Origin: VFJQ01 sp044226525
GTDB taxonomy: Bacteria > Verrucomicrobiota > Verrucomicrobiia > Chthoniobacterales > Chthoniobacteraceae
Length of the DNA: 64,000 nt
Assembly: GCA_044226525.1 (NCBI GenBank)
Contig: JBGAGV010000003.1
Span: forward strand, 248,001 to 312,000
Direction of reading: 5' to 3'
Shown one piece after another: positions 46,601 to 61,600 of the stretch. The notes beneath the pieces were generated by a model that was not told the DNA's origin, ran no database searches, and saw only the letters and a list, made by a program, of their open reading frames with translations. Both the position numbers and the translations under genes were made by a program. How positions within the stretch are numbered: position 1 is the stretch's first letter; every line of letters starts with the position of its first letter.

Positions 46601-49600
46601 CCGTCAAGCCGTCGGCCGTGGTGGACCAGTTCGTGTTACCCGCGTTGTTGGTAGCCCAGGACGCATCCTGATCGCCAGTCCAGTAACGCGCAATCAAGAC
46701 GCTCGTGGTCAACTGGACCAGCGAGTCGGTCTTGGTAATCATGTAGTTGAACCCGCTCGGCGCACTGCCGAGGACGTAATTGGCCGCATTCAGACCGGTG
46801 CCACCACCGAGGATATTGATGAGGTCATAAGTCCCGGCCGCCAGGCCGCCCAGGTTGGTGAAGTTCAGGGTGATTGTGCCCCCCGTCAGTGCGCTTCCAC
46901 CGCTGGCGATCGTGATCGAGTCGTTCGTGCCCGATGCGCCCAGTTCGAAGCCCAGCGTGGACCCCGAACTCAGGCTCAAGGCACCTGCCGTGCCTTCCAA
47001 AGTGAGGGCTTCGGCCGCGTTGTTAATGAATTCCAGGACGCTGCCGCTGGCCACCGTGATCGCGCTGGCACCATTGGTGCCAAAGCCCGCTCGAAGGGTG
47101 CCACCGTTCACGATGACGCCCCCGCCGGTGCCGAGGTTGTTAGTGCCGGAGAGGATCAACGTGCCGGCGCCCGCCTTGGTGAGATCTCCACCGGCGGAAC
47201 CACTCACATTCCCCGGAACGGTGAGCGCCCCGACGACACTGCTGACATCCACTGTGCCACCACCGACACCCAGGGTCACCGTCTGGCTGGCGGTCAAAGC
47301 CGCCGCTCCGGTGCCGGTGAAGTTCAGCGTGCCGCCATCGACGCTAATCGTGTTGGTCGCAGACCCGTTACCCAGATTCGCCGCAGCAGGGAAGGCGAGA
47401 ACACCGCCATTGACGTTCACCGAACCGCTGAAGGTATTCACTCCGGTCAGGTTCACCGTCCCAGCCGTGGTCTTGGTCAGGTTGCCCGAACCGCCGAGGA
47501 TGGCGCTGATCGTGCCGCTGCGCACATCGTAGGCGGAGCCGCTGAGCACGCCCGAGGTGCCGGTGATGCTGCCGCTCTGGAGAGTGACCGGACCGACCGT
47601 GTCGTTGAACGTTGCGACATTCAACGTGCCACCGTTGACTGTCACAGCTCCGGTATCGGCAAGGACATTCGCAGCACCGTAGGTGAGCGTGCCCGCGTTG
47701 ACCGTCGTGCCGCCCGTGTAGGTGTTCGACGCCGAGAGCGTCAGCGTTCCGCTGCCCACCTTGGTGAGACCTGCGCTGGTATTGGCAACGAGGGTTCCGA
47801 CCGACACACTGGCGCCCGTTCCACCACCACCGGTGAGCGTAACGGTGGGAGCCGAGGTGTAGGAACCCGGCGAGGTGATGACGATACCGGTGACCTGGCC
47901 GCCGCTGATGAGCGCGTAGCCAGCCGCCGGCGAACCACCGGCCGCCAACGTGCCGCCGGTAAAGACAACTTCCGGAGCGCCCACGTAGCCGGAACCGCCC
48001 GTGACGGAAAGGCTGCTCTGCGCCACCCCGTCGCCAGTCGCTCCACCGAGCACGGCATTGAGAGAAGAGTCGAAGCCATTCGTGTCGAAGGTCAGGCCGC
48101 CGGTAAACGAAGGCGCTCCCGCGAGGGCGCTGTTATCGATCGGGCCATACAGGTTCGCGGTATAGGTGATCGCGCCGGTCGAAGCCGGGATCCAGTTCGT
48201 GATGCCCGCCGAGGTCTTCAGCGTGCCGCCGGCGAAGTTGAGGTAGGCATTGTTAGCGCCCGCCGTCGGCAGGGACGAAGTCATGGCCGCACCCACCTGG
48301 AGCGTGCCCCCCGCGAGGTTGATCATCGCGGTGTTGTTGTTGCCGTTGTTGGCCGTGGTGCTGTTGCCGAACTGAATCGCCCGCGTGGTGGTGAGGAATG
48401 AGCCGCCGGCCACGTTCAGCACACCATAAACTCCACCGGCCACGGTCGAGTTCATGATGATGCCGTAGTTCTGCGTGGCGCCGGTGCGATCCACCACGGC
48501 GTTGTCCGCGACGGTGAGATGACCGTGGCTGTAGTTCAGCATCCATTCGCTGCTCCGCAGGTCGAGGAAGCCGTTGCCGCCGATGTAAACGACCGAAGTC
48601 GCGGGGGTCGCCACGTTCTGCGTGACCGCCAGCGCGAACCGGTTGGAGTCCTTGAAGGTGCCACCGGTCAGGTTGAAGTAGCCATACGACCCCGCCGCCG
48701 CCGCGTTATACACCGCAGTGGTGGTGTTGCCCGTCACGTTTACGGTGCCGGCGGTCTGGTTGTAAATCGCCACGCCGCCGCTCACGTTGCTGCCGGTCAC
48801 GCCGAACAGGGTCATGTTGCCGCTGACGTTGGCCACCGCATTGCCGACGGTGGCGCCGCCATAGACGAGGAGCGTGGAAGCCGCGTTGCCGGCCACGGAG
48901 CCGGTCACGTTCAACGCCCCCGCGCTTACCGTGATGTTCCCGGTGCTGGTGTTCGTGCCGCTCAGGGTGAGGGTGCCGTTACCCACCTTCGTCAGCGCGA
49001 GGCCAAACGGACCACCGTCCTGCAGCGTGCCGCTGAAGGTCGTGCTCGTGTTGTCGCCACCCACGGTGAGAGCGCGAGCCGCGGTCGCGGCGGTGCCGTT
49101 TTCCACGGTGCCCGCGCCAGCCAGGGAGCCGATCGTCGCAGCGAAGTTGTTCAGACGCAGCGTGCCGCCCGAGTTGATGATGTGCGCCGAGGACGCGCCG
49201 AGTCCGTTCGTGGCGCCGGCTTGCAGAATGCCGCCGCTCACCGTGGTCGAACCCGTGTAGGCGTTCGTGCCGCTCAGCGTCAGGACGCCGGACCCAGTCT
49301 TGGCGAGGTTCGCCGTGCCGCTGACGCCGCCGCTGACCGAGAGAGAGGAAACGCCAGTGCCATCGACGTTCCAGCTCTGGTTCGCGCCTAGGACGACGGG
49401 CGCGGCAATACTCGCCGTGCCCGCGTTGGCCGCAACATCGATACCGTCGGTCGAGACGGCCGGAGCAATCGTGAGACTGCTGGTCGAAGGTGTGCCGGCG
49501 GCAATGGTGACGGAAGCGACGCCGCTCGGGGAAGCCGCGAACTTCAGGTCGTTGACGGTGAAGTTGGTATCGAGCGTGGTGCTGATGGCCGGGCTGGAAG

Positions 49601-52600
49601 CGTTCTGCGCGCTGAAGATGAGGGTGCTGGCGGCACCGGGGGTGCCGTGGGCGTTCGTCGTCCCGGCGAGATCCGTGGTGAAGTTGGTGTCCAGGCCGAC
49701 ATTGCTAAACCAGCTACTGCCCAAGGAGCCCTGCCAGTAGAAATTCCCCGTCGAAGCCGCGGTGGAGAGGCGCACCAACGTATCGCTCGTCGTGAGTCCG
49801 AAGGTCACGCCAGTCAGCGATCCGGAGAGGCTGCCGAGCAAATAGGTTGAGCCGCTCAGACCGCTGGCCGCGGTGAGCAGGTCATACGTGCCGGCGCCGA
49901 AGCCGGACACGCCCGCGAGGTTGAGCACCACGAGATTCGCCGCGGTGGCGGCGCCGGTGGTGTTGATGCTGTCGTAGGCGCTGGTGGAGCCCAGTTCGAG
50001 CCCGAGGACCGTCGCGCCGCTGCCCGCGCCGAGGTTCAAGGTGCCCGCGCCCAGGTTGATCGCCTGGCCCGCGTTGTTGAAGAAGTTCAGCGTGCCGCCC
50101 GCTGCCACCGTGATGGCGGAAGTGGTGAGAGCCGCGCTCGGCGAACCCGTGATATTCAAGATGCCAGCATTGACCGTGGTCGCGCCGGTGTAGGAGAGAG
50201 TCGCGCCCGAAAGGGTGAGGGTGCCAACGCCGGATTTCACAAGGCCGAGGTTGTTCTCATTGGCGCCCGCACCGCCGAGGCTGCCGGCGTAAGTGGTCGC
50301 GCTGGTCTGGTTCACCGTGAGCGTGGAGACGGCAGCGTCGCCGCCGACGAGGGCGTTGGCCGTGCCGGTGCCCGAGCTGGAGAGTTCCGTAACCGTCTGG
50401 TCCGACGCGCCACCGGCGTTGCCGAGCTGCACAACACCGGAATTGGTGTCACTGCCGAGCACGAGCCCGCCGGTGGACGAGATGCGGTTGCTGGCGCCGC
50501 CGTTGAGGATGAGCTTGCCGTTGCCCACGGCAGTCCCGCCCGTGTAGGTGGACGAGGATTGCAGGGTGAGGGTGCCAGAGCCGGTCTTGGTGAAGCCGCC
50601 CGCGCCGCCGCCGCCGATGCTGTTGGCGAGGGTGAAGTCGCTCGCGCCGGTATCGAGGGTGGCGCCCCCGAGCAGGAAGGTGGTGGAACGCGTGCTGACG
50701 TCGTCAGCAAAGCCAGTCCCGAGGCGGAGGGTGCCGCCAGCGAAGACCAGGCCGCCGGTGCTGCCGCCGATGTTGTCGAGGTCGGCGATTTCGAGCGTGC
50801 CTTCGTTGATCGTCGTCTTCTTCGTGCCGCCGCCCGCGGTGTTGAGGCCCGAGAGAATCAACGTGCCCCGGCCAGCCTTGGTGATATCCGCCGTCGAAAC
50901 GAGGTTCGAGGCGATCGTGACCGAGAGTTGCGGGCCGGACGCCACAGCCGAGGGATTCACGACGTGGATGACGTATTCGTCGGTAATGCCGGCGCCGCCC
51001 ATCGAGATACCGCCATCGAAGCCACCCAGCACGAGGCTGTGGGTGCTCGACGCTGCCGCCGCCGGGTTGGCCGTGAAGAGCAGGGCGCCGCTGCCCACCG
51101 CGAGAGATTGCCCCGCGCCGGTGCCGGTCACGTTCACGGCGGAGGTAGCCCCCGTGTTGGCGTTGTGGAGCACGAGCGCATTGATCGTCGTGCCGGCGAG
51201 GCCGGTCAGATCCGTCGTCAGGCTTTCGCGAATGTTATCGGTCGCGCCTGCGCGGGTGGCGAAGGTGTTGTATTCGGTTGTGAAATCGAGCGCGCGGAAC
51301 CCTGCAGCCGACACGTAAGTGACGAGCGAGTTGCCCATGTTCGTATCGGCGAGCGTGGTCGTGGTCGTCTCACCGATGGCCCACGGCACGATGTCGATCG
51401 TCTTGGTGCCAGCGGCGCCATCGCCACCGACGAGGTTGGCGTTGTCCACGGTGCCGATGAAGGCCGTCTGGTTGCCGGCGGTTCCGATACGGAACTGGTT
51501 GCGATCACCGGACGTCGCGCCCATGGCCCGTCCGCGCGCAGCTACGGTGGCGTTGTTATTGCGCACGAAGTTGTCAGCGATGATGCTGGCCACGCCGGTG
51601 GAGCCGCTAGCGTCGCCGCGCAGATAGTTGGCGCCGGAATTGAAAACCAGATTTCCGATCGTCTCGTTGGTGGTCGCCGCCTGATCGGTGCGAATCGCCA
51701 AACCGCTGATTTTCGTTTCGCCGTTCCATGAACCATTCGCGGAGTTGAGAATGATCGGCGTCGTATCGAGGATGCGCGTGCCCGAGCGGGTTGTCCCGTT
51801 GTTGCTGATCAGGAAGCTGCCGCCTTTGTTCACGGTGATGGAACTGGCGTTCAGCGTCGCCGCGGTCTCCAGATACAACAGACCGCCATTGATCGTCACG
51901 GTGCCGGTAAATCCAGCCCCCGACACGCCCGTCAATTGAAGGTTGCCCAAGCCAGAGGTGCCGTTCCGGACGATGGCGCCACTGCCGGTGAAGACGCCGG
52001 CATAAGTGGAGTTGACCGATTGGTTGATCGTCAAAGTGTTGGATCCCACATCCACCGTGCCGAGGACCGAGGTGACGTTGCCACCTGCCAGACCGCCGAT
52101 GGTTTCGTTGCCGGTGAGTTGCAGCGTGCTGGCTCGATCCAAGGCCAGGGAAACAAAGGAAGCGTCGCCGATGGCATTCCCGCCGGACGCCACGAGGGTC
52201 CCCGCCTGGATGTCGGTCGGCCCGGTGTAGTTGTTGGTCCCACTCAGCGTCAGCGTCCCGTTGCCTGCTTTGGTTACGCCCGCGCCGCCCACGATTGCGG
52301 AGGACACCGAGAGGCTTTGGGCGGTGCTATCCTGGATGAAGATCAGTTCACCGATGCCCGAAGTCAGCGTGCCTCCACTAATGGAGTGAGCCCCCGTGGC
52401 GGCGTTGCTGGTCATGAGGATGCCACCGCTGCTGAGGTTCAACGTGTTACCAGCCGGCACCGTGATCGACGAAGCCGCGTTGGCATTGAAGCGGATACTG
52501 CCAATACTGGTGGAGGACCGACTGCCGCTGAACCCGGCGGAATCGGTCACATGCTGGCCGAAGGCCCACAGCGCCACGTTATCCTGGGCGGTGCTGGACA

Positions 52601-55600
52601 CCGCGACGATGTTATTCGCGCCGTCGTTGGCCGCGAAATTGACGACCCCGGCCGTGTCCCGCACCGTGGCCCAACCACCGAGAATGCCGTTCGTATTCTG
52701 CCGGGTGGTGGTGATGGCGCCGCTCAGCGGCAGTTCGAAACGGACCGTGCCGTCATTCGAGAGAGCGGCCCGGGTGATGTTGCCGAAGTTCAACGTCGCG
52801 GATTGGCCCGTGCCGTTGTTGACGTCGATCAGCGAGGAACCGGCGCTCAGGGTGAGACCACCCACGTTTTCGATGGTCGCCGCGCTGTTGCTGCCGTTGA
52901 AGACGACGGTGCCACCCGCCATCGTCAGTGCTCCGGCGCCGGTGTTGCTCACCTTCTCCGTGTTGGTCGTGGTGTAATCGTAGATGAGCGTGCCTTCCGA
53001 GACGGTCGCCACTCCGGTGTAGCCCGTGTTCGTCCCGGAAACGGTCGCCGTTTCCGCCGTCGTTTTCGTGACGGTCCCAGCGCCGGTCATGTTGGCGGAG
53101 AAAACGCCGTTACGGAGCCCGAAGTTGCCGCCGATGGAACCGCCACCCACGGAGTCGATCACGCTGCCGGTAAAGCCGACGTTGCCGACAAAAATGTCGG
53201 TCGGGGCCGAACCCGTCGTGCCGGCGATATCGAGGATACTTCCCGAAGCCGTGTCCACCGAGACGTTAAGATCGTCCATGCCACTGGTCAGGGCACCATT
53301 GATACCCAGTTTCACTGTGGAACCACGAATGAAAAGATCGTCACCGGTGAAGGCCGCCGCAGCGTTGATGTTGACCACCGTGGTCGCACCGGTCACCACG
53401 AAGTCGTCGGTCACCGTCTGGGCGGAGTTGACGTTCAACGTTCCCGCGTTGACCAAAATATCGTCCGCGATCACGTTATTTGCACTTAATGTCCAAGTGC
53501 CCGTGCCGTTCTTTGTAATGTCAGCAGTCGTGCTGCCCGCGTGAGTGAGCACGCCAGCGAGAATACCGGTGCCAGCACCGTCCAATGTCAGCCCAAAGGT
53601 CGCAGCGGTAATCGCTCCTTGATAGGTAATGGTGGCGCCACCAACGCCGGAGGCTAGCAAGGTCGATCCAGCCGTCAGCGTCATCGCGCGGTTGGTGGAC
53701 TGATTGGTGCTGCCAACAAATGACAGCGTAGCGCCAAGACTTATTCCATCGGTGCCCTGACCGAGGCTGCTGGCTGCGCCACCGTTGTTGCTCACGGTGG
53801 TGAATTGCAGCGTGCCGGCCGATACCGTTACCGGGCCGGTGAAGGTGCTGGCGCCCGTGAGACTGAGCGTGCCCGCGCCCGCTTTCGTGAGGCCGACCGC
53901 CGTCGCGCCATTCGAGATCGAGCCGCCCAGCGTGAGCGTGCTCGCGTTGGCCGTGATCGTGCGAGCGGTCCCAGCGGCATTGCCGAGGCTCACCGCACCG
54001 GTGCCCAGATCCAAGGCGTTCGAACCGGTAAAGGCGAAGTCGCCGTTGATCGTGATGGGATTGGCGTTGCTGTTAACGATGGCCGCTCCGCTGGAGTTGT
54101 TGATCGTGCCCGCAGTGATCGTGAAGGGCCCGCCATTGCCGAGCGCCGTCGCGTGATTGATGTTCAAGGTGCCCTGGGTGAGGGTCACTCCGCCCGCGGA
54201 GTTATTGGCGCCGGAGATCGTCAGCGCCGAGGTCGCGCTGTTCTGCGTCACCCCCGTTACATTGCTGCCGATCCCGCCACTGATCACTGCCGCACCAGTT
54301 CCCGCGCCGCTGTTGGTGATCGTGCCGGAGATGTCGATCGGGTTCACCGAAAAGGTCATCGCCCCGGTGCCCGTGCTCACGTTGCTGATGGTCAGGTTGC
54401 CCGTGCCGGTGATACCGCCCTGGATCGTCAGCGTTCCGGTCGTCACCCCGGTGGTCATGTTGCCCACCGTGAGATTGTTACCCAGGCTGATCGGGCTGGT
54501 CACTACCGCAGCCCCGGTCGTCGTGCTGCCCGAAATGGTCAGCGTGCCCGTGGTGCCCGAGGACACCGTGATCGGAATCGCGTCGTAAGTGGCCGTCGAT
54601 TGGAAGGCCAGCGTCGCGGCATTGGTGCCCGAAGTATCGCCCAGCGTGATGTTGTTCCCGCTGCCGCCGACTGAAGCACCGGACGTGGCGAGCCGCAGCG
54701 TGCCAGCCTTGACGTTGTAACCCGAGGTCACCGTATTGGCGCCGGAGAGGATCAAGATCGAAGTGGGGCTGTTCTGGACGACACCCGTGACGTTGGTTCC
54801 GATGATTCCGCTGATCGTGGAATCGCCCGTGCCGGTGCCCGAGTTGGTGATCGTGCCCACCGGGTTCACACTACCGCTGACCGTAACGCCCGCAGCCTGC
54901 GCGCTGTTGTTGTTCAAGGTCAGGTTACCCGTGCCGTTGACTCCACCGGAGACGGTCAGGACCTTCGTGCCTGCCACATTCGTGAAGGTGGTGCCGCCGC
55001 TGTTCACCGTCAGGGGATTAGTGCTGATGGTGAGGGCGGAAGTCGTGCTGTTCAAAGTGACTCCCGTCACGTTGCTGCCGACGCCGCCACTGATGGTGAC
55101 CGTGCCGGTGCTCGTGCCGACGTTGGTGATCGTGCCGGAAATATTGATTGGATTGACGCTGAACGTCGCGGTGCCGCTGAGCGACTGGTTATTGATGACC
55201 AGGCTGTTGGCGCCGGTGACCCCGCCGCTGAACGTTTCACTCACCGCCGCCGCATTCACCGGGGTGCCAATCGTCAGCGTGCCCGTGCCGCCCGTCGCAA
55301 GCACGATGGGGTTCGTAAAGGTCAACCCAGTGGTATTCACCTGCAGAGTTGCGGAGTTACTTCCACTCGTATCGCCCAGCGTGATCGGGCCCGCGCCGAA
55401 CACCGTCGCGCTCGTCGAACCTACCACCGTGCCGCCCTTGATGGTCAATCCCCCATTGAACGTATTCACACCGGAGAGATTCAACGTGCCTGCACCGGTT
55501 TTGGTGAGCGCAAAACCGTTGCCGGAAATCACATTCGCCACCGTGAGCGAGGAGCCATTCGCGCCACCGCCGTCCACGTTCCAGGTCTGGGCCGCGCCGA

Positions 55601-58600
55601 GGATCACGGCCGGATTGATGGTGACCGCCCCGGCGTTGTTGCCCACGTCGATTCCCGAACCCTTGACGGTCAGGTTGCTGGTGGCGGGAGTGCCGGCGTT
55701 GATGGTCCACGAGGTCACGCCCGTGGGGTTTGAAGTGAACTGAAGACCCGCGACGGTGAAATTAGCATCGAGCGTGGTCGTAATCGCCGGACCGCCGGTC
55801 AGGGCAGTGGTGCCGAAGATTACCGTGGTGCCCGGGCCCGGCGTAAACGTGCCATCCGTCGCGCCCGCCAGATCGGTGGTAAAATTGGTCGCCCCGGATA
55901 CGTTGTGCGCCCAACTCCCGTCGGCCTGCGTGTTGTTCCAGTAAAGGTTACCCACGATCGCCGAGCCGCTGGTGTATTTCACCACCGTGTCGCTAACCGT
56001 GAGGAAACCACTCGAGAAACCGCCGGGCTGGCTGCCCAGCACATAGCTCGCCGCGCTCAAACCACTGGGCGCGCTCAGCAGGATATAATCGGTGACGTTA
56101 TCCAGACCCGAGATTCCGCTCAGGTTCAGTTGAATGGTGTTGGTCACCGCCGCCGGATTGCTCACCGTCAGCGTATCGGTCAAGGCGCCCACTTCGAGAC
56201 TCAGCGTCGCCATACCTGTGCCTGCACCGAGGTTCAGCGTGGACAGGTTAAGCATCGGCGTGCCGCTGCCATCCAGCAGACTCAGGAACGATCCCGCCCC
56301 GACGGTCACGCTGGTGATCGCCGCGGAGTTGGTCAGGCCGCCCGTGAGGTTGAGGTTGCTGCCGGTGCCCGTCGCGCTCAACGCAGTGGTCCCCGTCAGA
56401 GCCGACGCGATGGTGAAGATACCGCCGGTCACCGTGGTAGCGCCCTGATAGCTCAGGGTATTGCCCGCGGCGATGGTCAGGTTCGTCGTGCCCACCTTGG
56501 TGATGGAGAGTGCCCCCGCTCCGCTATCGGTAATCGTGTAGGTGCCGCCACCGCCGCCAAACGCCACGGTGTTATCGTTCGCACCGAAGATCAGGCTCGC
56601 ATTCCCCGCCGCGGTGTTATCGATGACAATATTGCCCGCGCTGTTCGCCGTGAAGGCATTCACCGTCTCGGTATGGCCGGCCAGATCGAGGGTCGCCGTC
56701 ACCCCAATCGCCGGATTGATGATCAGGTTACCTTTTCCGGCACCATCCGGGATCACTTCGTTATTCCCGATTTTCAGCGTGCCCGCGGAAACTGTGACGT
56801 TACCAGCGTTGAAATTATTGCCGGACCCACCAAGGGTCAGGCTACCCGTGCCGGTATAGGTGAGACCGACGTTGAAGGCAGTGGAGGTGGTCAGATTACC
56901 GTTGAACCGGGTGTCACCAGTGCCGCTGATGGTCCAGGTCCGGCCTGCAGTGATCGAGTTGAACGTGATATCCTGGAGGCTCAGGAACTTGCCGTTACCA
57001 ATTGCATTCGTCATCCCCGGGCTGTTGGCGCTAGCCTGGTTCACAAACGTGCTGGTGAAGGTTAGGCTGTTATCGCCAACGAACGCCACGGTCGTGTTGT
57101 TGGATTGCTGGACCGGATTGCTAATCGTGCGGTCACCGCCATAAGCAAACACCGAGCCGCTGGACAATTGCAGCGTGCTGGTCCCCAACGCCGTATCGGC
57201 TCCGATGCCCAGCGCTCCCGCGCTGACGGACGTCGCGCCGGAATAGCTGTTGCCCGGGTTGGTCAGAATCCAAGTCGCGCCGCCGTCCACCGTGACCGCA
57301 AGGTTGCCAGTGTTATTCGCCAGCGCGCTCGTGATCATGTTCCCCGCCGTATTGGAGCCACGCAGCGTCAGGGTCTTGGCGCCCGTCGTCATGTCGTTGA
57401 GAACATTGGTCAGCACCAGCGCTCCGCTTCCCTGCGCATAAATCGTGTTGGTCGCCGTGGTCGTGTTCAGGCGGATCATGCGATCACTGGTCTCCCCGAC
57501 GCCGACATACACGAGACTGGCGCCCGTGGTAGTGCCGTTGCCGAGGGTAATTGCCTGGGAGGTGCTGTTCGCTCCCGTATTGATACCGACACTGGTGCCA
57601 GCGGCGGCGTCCGCACTGTTACCGAGCGATGTGACAACCAACTGCCCGGCCGTCACCGCCGTGGTGCCATTGTAGGTGTTCGCACCGAAGAGTTGCAGCA
57701 CCCCCGTTCCGGATTTGCTAATACTGCCCGTTCCCACGCTGTTACTCAGCACGCCAGTCATCGTGGCAAAATCGCCGAACGTGGTTGAATTGTCATCCAC
57801 CTGAATCGTCCGCGTGCCCCCATTGAGGTCAATGTCGTTGCGGAACTCGACCTCGGAAAGAGCCGTGGTGGAGTTGAAGATCAAATTGCTGCCACTCGGG
57901 ACAAATCCGGCCGTTCCACCCGTTCCCGCCCAAGTCAGCGCAGTGGGCGAACCGATGCCGCCGAGGGCGACGACTAATTTCGCTTCCGAAGCAGCGAAGC
58001 CACCACCTGTGGACCAGAACGCATTGTTAGCGTTACCCGTCGGCGCCGCCGTCGCAACCGGGCGAACGAAGGTGCCGCTGCTTTCCAGCACACCGCCACC
58101 GAAGATGATTGGGCTATTGGCAGGCAAGGTGGTCCCTCCGAGGTCATTGAGCGCACCCGCAGTGATGGTCGTCGTGCCCGTGTAGTTGTTGGAGGTGTTA
58201 CCAAGGATCCACAAACCCGCACCGACCTTGCTCACATTGGTCTGAGCGTTACCGGCGTTGGTATTATTGATGATCTGGAGATTGATCCGGTTGTCGCCCG
58301 TGGACGCACCACCAAGGGTCAGCGTCTGCGAAGCCGTGGTGCCCGCGGCGAAAACGATCGGGTTGGTCTTGTTGAAGATCAGTGTCGAGTTGTTGCCCGA
58401 GGCATTGGCGATCTGCCCACCCGTGCCACCACCGAACGTAAAGAGACGGTCGATGCTCACCGAGGTGGTGCCGGTGTAGCTAATACCGCCGGTGGTCGCA
58501 CCAAAGACGAGGCTAGCCGCGTTGTTGGCATCAATGGTCGCCTGATCGCCGCCGCTGTTGTTGCCTTTGCCGATGCCACTGGCAGTGCCGATGTTCGCAA

Positions 58601-61600
58601 GGTTCGGAACCGAGACGAGTCCCGTCGTGCCGGCGATCGTCGTAACACCGGTGTAAGTGCTCAGCCCGCTCCAAGTCGGCGCACCCGTCGTGCCCGCCTT
58701 GGTCACATTGAGGACGCCAGTGCCATCCTCAAAGGTGCCCGCCCACGTGCCTGCGCTGCCAATGGTCAGCGTGGCCGCTGCCGCATTCACGTTGGTCACC
58801 TTGCCGCCACCGTCCAGGGAGTTGATGGTGGCGTTAGCCGTAGTGACGCCGTTGAGTTCCAAGGATGCCCCCTGCCGAATGACCACGCTGGCGTTCGTGG
58901 CGGAAAGCCTCCCCGCCGTTCCCGCGATCTGCACCGAGCCTTCATTGATCGTGGTGGTGCCACCCTGGGCGTTGGTGCCCCAGAACACCAGCTTACCCGC
59001 GCCGTTCTTCGTCAGACCGGCGGTCGTGGCGCTGGCGATATTCACGGGAGCGGCCGCCGACCCGATGTTGAGCACATCGCTCGCCCCGTCCACCCGAATG
59101 CCGATATTCACCCCCCCAGCACTGCCGGTGATGGTTCTGGCCGACGTGCTGTTGCTGAGGATGCTCCCCGTGCCGCCGGTCTGGAGAATCGCACCCAGGC
59201 TAACCGTCAGGTTCCCGGACAGCGTCAGCGTTTGATTCGTCATCTTCAGCGACGAAACCGTCGCCGCGCCGTTGGTGAAACTGCCCGTCAGGAGGTTATG
59301 CACCGAGGCGATCAGCGCCGTAGAGGCGTTTTGGAAATTGCCGGAGCCAGTCGCATAACTTGGTGCCACCACCTGCGCCGAACCGTTGATCGTCGCAAAG
59401 TCAGCACCGTTGATGTAAAGATGGCCTTGGAAGTTAGCCGTGCCGGGCAGGGTCGTCGCGGTGGTCGCCACCTGACCGGTCAATGTGACAATTCCCCCAC
59501 CTGCGTTCGTCGTGTTGAAATTCACGCTCGAGGCCGCCGTGGTCGCGCCCAATGAACCGAAAGTCAGGTTCGATGCAGCCCCTGCCCCACCGGTGGTCAA
59601 AGTCACCGTTCCCGCACCCGCGGTCGGCGTCAGCGCCCCCAGATTTTCCGTCGTCGCCGAACCCGACACCCCCGTCAACTGCAGGGTTCCACCCGCGAAG
59701 CCGGTCGTAGCGTTTGCATCGAACGTGAGCGCCGAAGTATCCGCGATAATCGTGGAGGCAGCCGCATTGGCTTTCAGCTTCAAGGTGCCGCCCGTAATGG
59801 TGGTCGCGCCTGTGTAACTATTCGTGCCGGCCAGCACCCAGACACCCGCGTCCGTCTTGGTGAGGTTCACCGTTCCGCCTGCGGCGTTGTTAGGGATGGC
59901 ACCGTTGATGATGTTATCCGCCGTATTCGTGCCTCCCAGAGTGAGGGTTTTTGCCTGGGACGAAGTGCCACCGGACGCCGTGAAGGCGGCGTTCAGAATC
60001 ACCGGATTCGTGCCGGTCTGACTCGCGTTGATTGTGGCCCCGCCGGTCGAGCCGTTCAGGTTAATCACCTTGCTGGTCGTCAACCCCGCCGCCGAGGGAG
60101 TCGTGGGGCTGCCAATGGTCAGGATGCCCGCCGTCGTTCCCGAGCCGATGTTGATCGCCGCGGTATTGTTGTTCAGCGAGCGGAAGTCCGTGACGATCAG
60201 TGCACCGCCACTGGTCGTGGTCGCCCCCGTAAAGGTTCCCGCCGTGCCCCGCAGGGTGACGGTGCCCGTGCCGCTCTTGACGAAGGTGTGCAAGGCGCCC
60301 GTCGCCGTGACTTCACCGGTCAGCACGCTGTTACCGCTGCCCCCGATGGTCAGGATATTGGCAGTGGATCCGGTATCACCCCAAAGGGTGCCGCCATAGG
60401 TCACCACACCATTGCCATTGTTAGTGAATGTTATGTCACCGTTCTGGTTGCCCTGGGCAGTCGCCGCGGTAAAGGTGATGCCGTAACCGTTGCGAGTGTT
60501 GATCGTCAGCGTTTCATCGATGTCGTAGTCGAGGTTCGCGAACGTGACTGTCTGGTTCAACACGGTCGAGCCACCGATGGCGTGGTCCATGACCAGATCG
60601 AGCGTGCCGCCGTTGTTCACATTGACCCGGTGAGTATTCAGGTTCGGAGTGTCCATGCGCACCTCGAAAATGCCGCCGTTCAGGTCGATGGCATTGGCCG
60701 CCGCGCTCGTGCCGAGCACATCGCCGTTAGCGATCCGAATCGATCCCGCCGAAACCTGCACGGTCCCAGCGTAACCACTCGCACTCGATGGCGTCAGGAA
60801 CAACGTGCCGCCGCCAGTCTTCGAAATCGAACCGGTGCCGGAAAGGATACCAGTGATGGCGTAGCTGCCGACCCCGGCGTCGTTTACCACACCAAAAGTC
60901 ATGAACGTCGTGCCCGCCGTCCCGCCCAGCGTCACATCTCCCATGGTCAGGCGACCGCCGGCCGACGACACCCCCGTGTTGACCAGCGCGGCGCCATTGG
61001 AAAGGACACCGGTGATCGAGTTGTTCCCCACACTGGCCAGCGCCGAACTGCGATCCGTGATGGGCCCTAGCCCCTGAAGCTGAATGTCCCGGGTCAAGGT
61101 GAGGCCGGTGGCATAGCCGCCTTCGAGAACGAGCTGGCCACCGCCAAAACCGCGCGTGGCTGAACCGGTCACCATCACCGCCGAGGTGTCCACCCCAAGC
61201 GCGCCCTGATTGGCAATGACGAGTGAGCCATTGCTGATCGTGGTGATGCCCGTGTAAGTGCTGCCGGTGTTAACCAAGCGCAACGCTCCACCACCCGTTT
61301 TCGTCAGGCCATTCGATCCGGCGATGATCGTGTCGAGGACTGCGGTGTCGCCAAGGTTAACCTGCACGGTCGGCGTCGTCCCTGCGAGGGTCAGGGTATT
61401 GCCAGCCCCAGTGAGAGTGTAGCCGCCTGCCTTGAAATTCAGCCCCCCGGCCGTGATGGGCGCGCCGAGGGTGACCGTTCCCCCGGTGCCTTGGAACTGC
61501 GCGATGTCGTTGTTCGCGTTGTTCCATGCCACGTCTGGAGTGACGCTGTCGTCGTTCCAGAACAGACTGCTCGTGCCCCAGGTATCGCTACCTCCGCTGT

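Noticed and set aside
45297..48401. A 1034-residue open frame on the plus strand under the giant gene
   Set aside because: It is antisense to the repeat-rich giant gene, has low-complexity Arg/Ala/Gly/His composition and no family motif. Long antisense frames are expected from the repeated codon pattern there. The same holds for the frames at 51936-53489 and 55905-57065.
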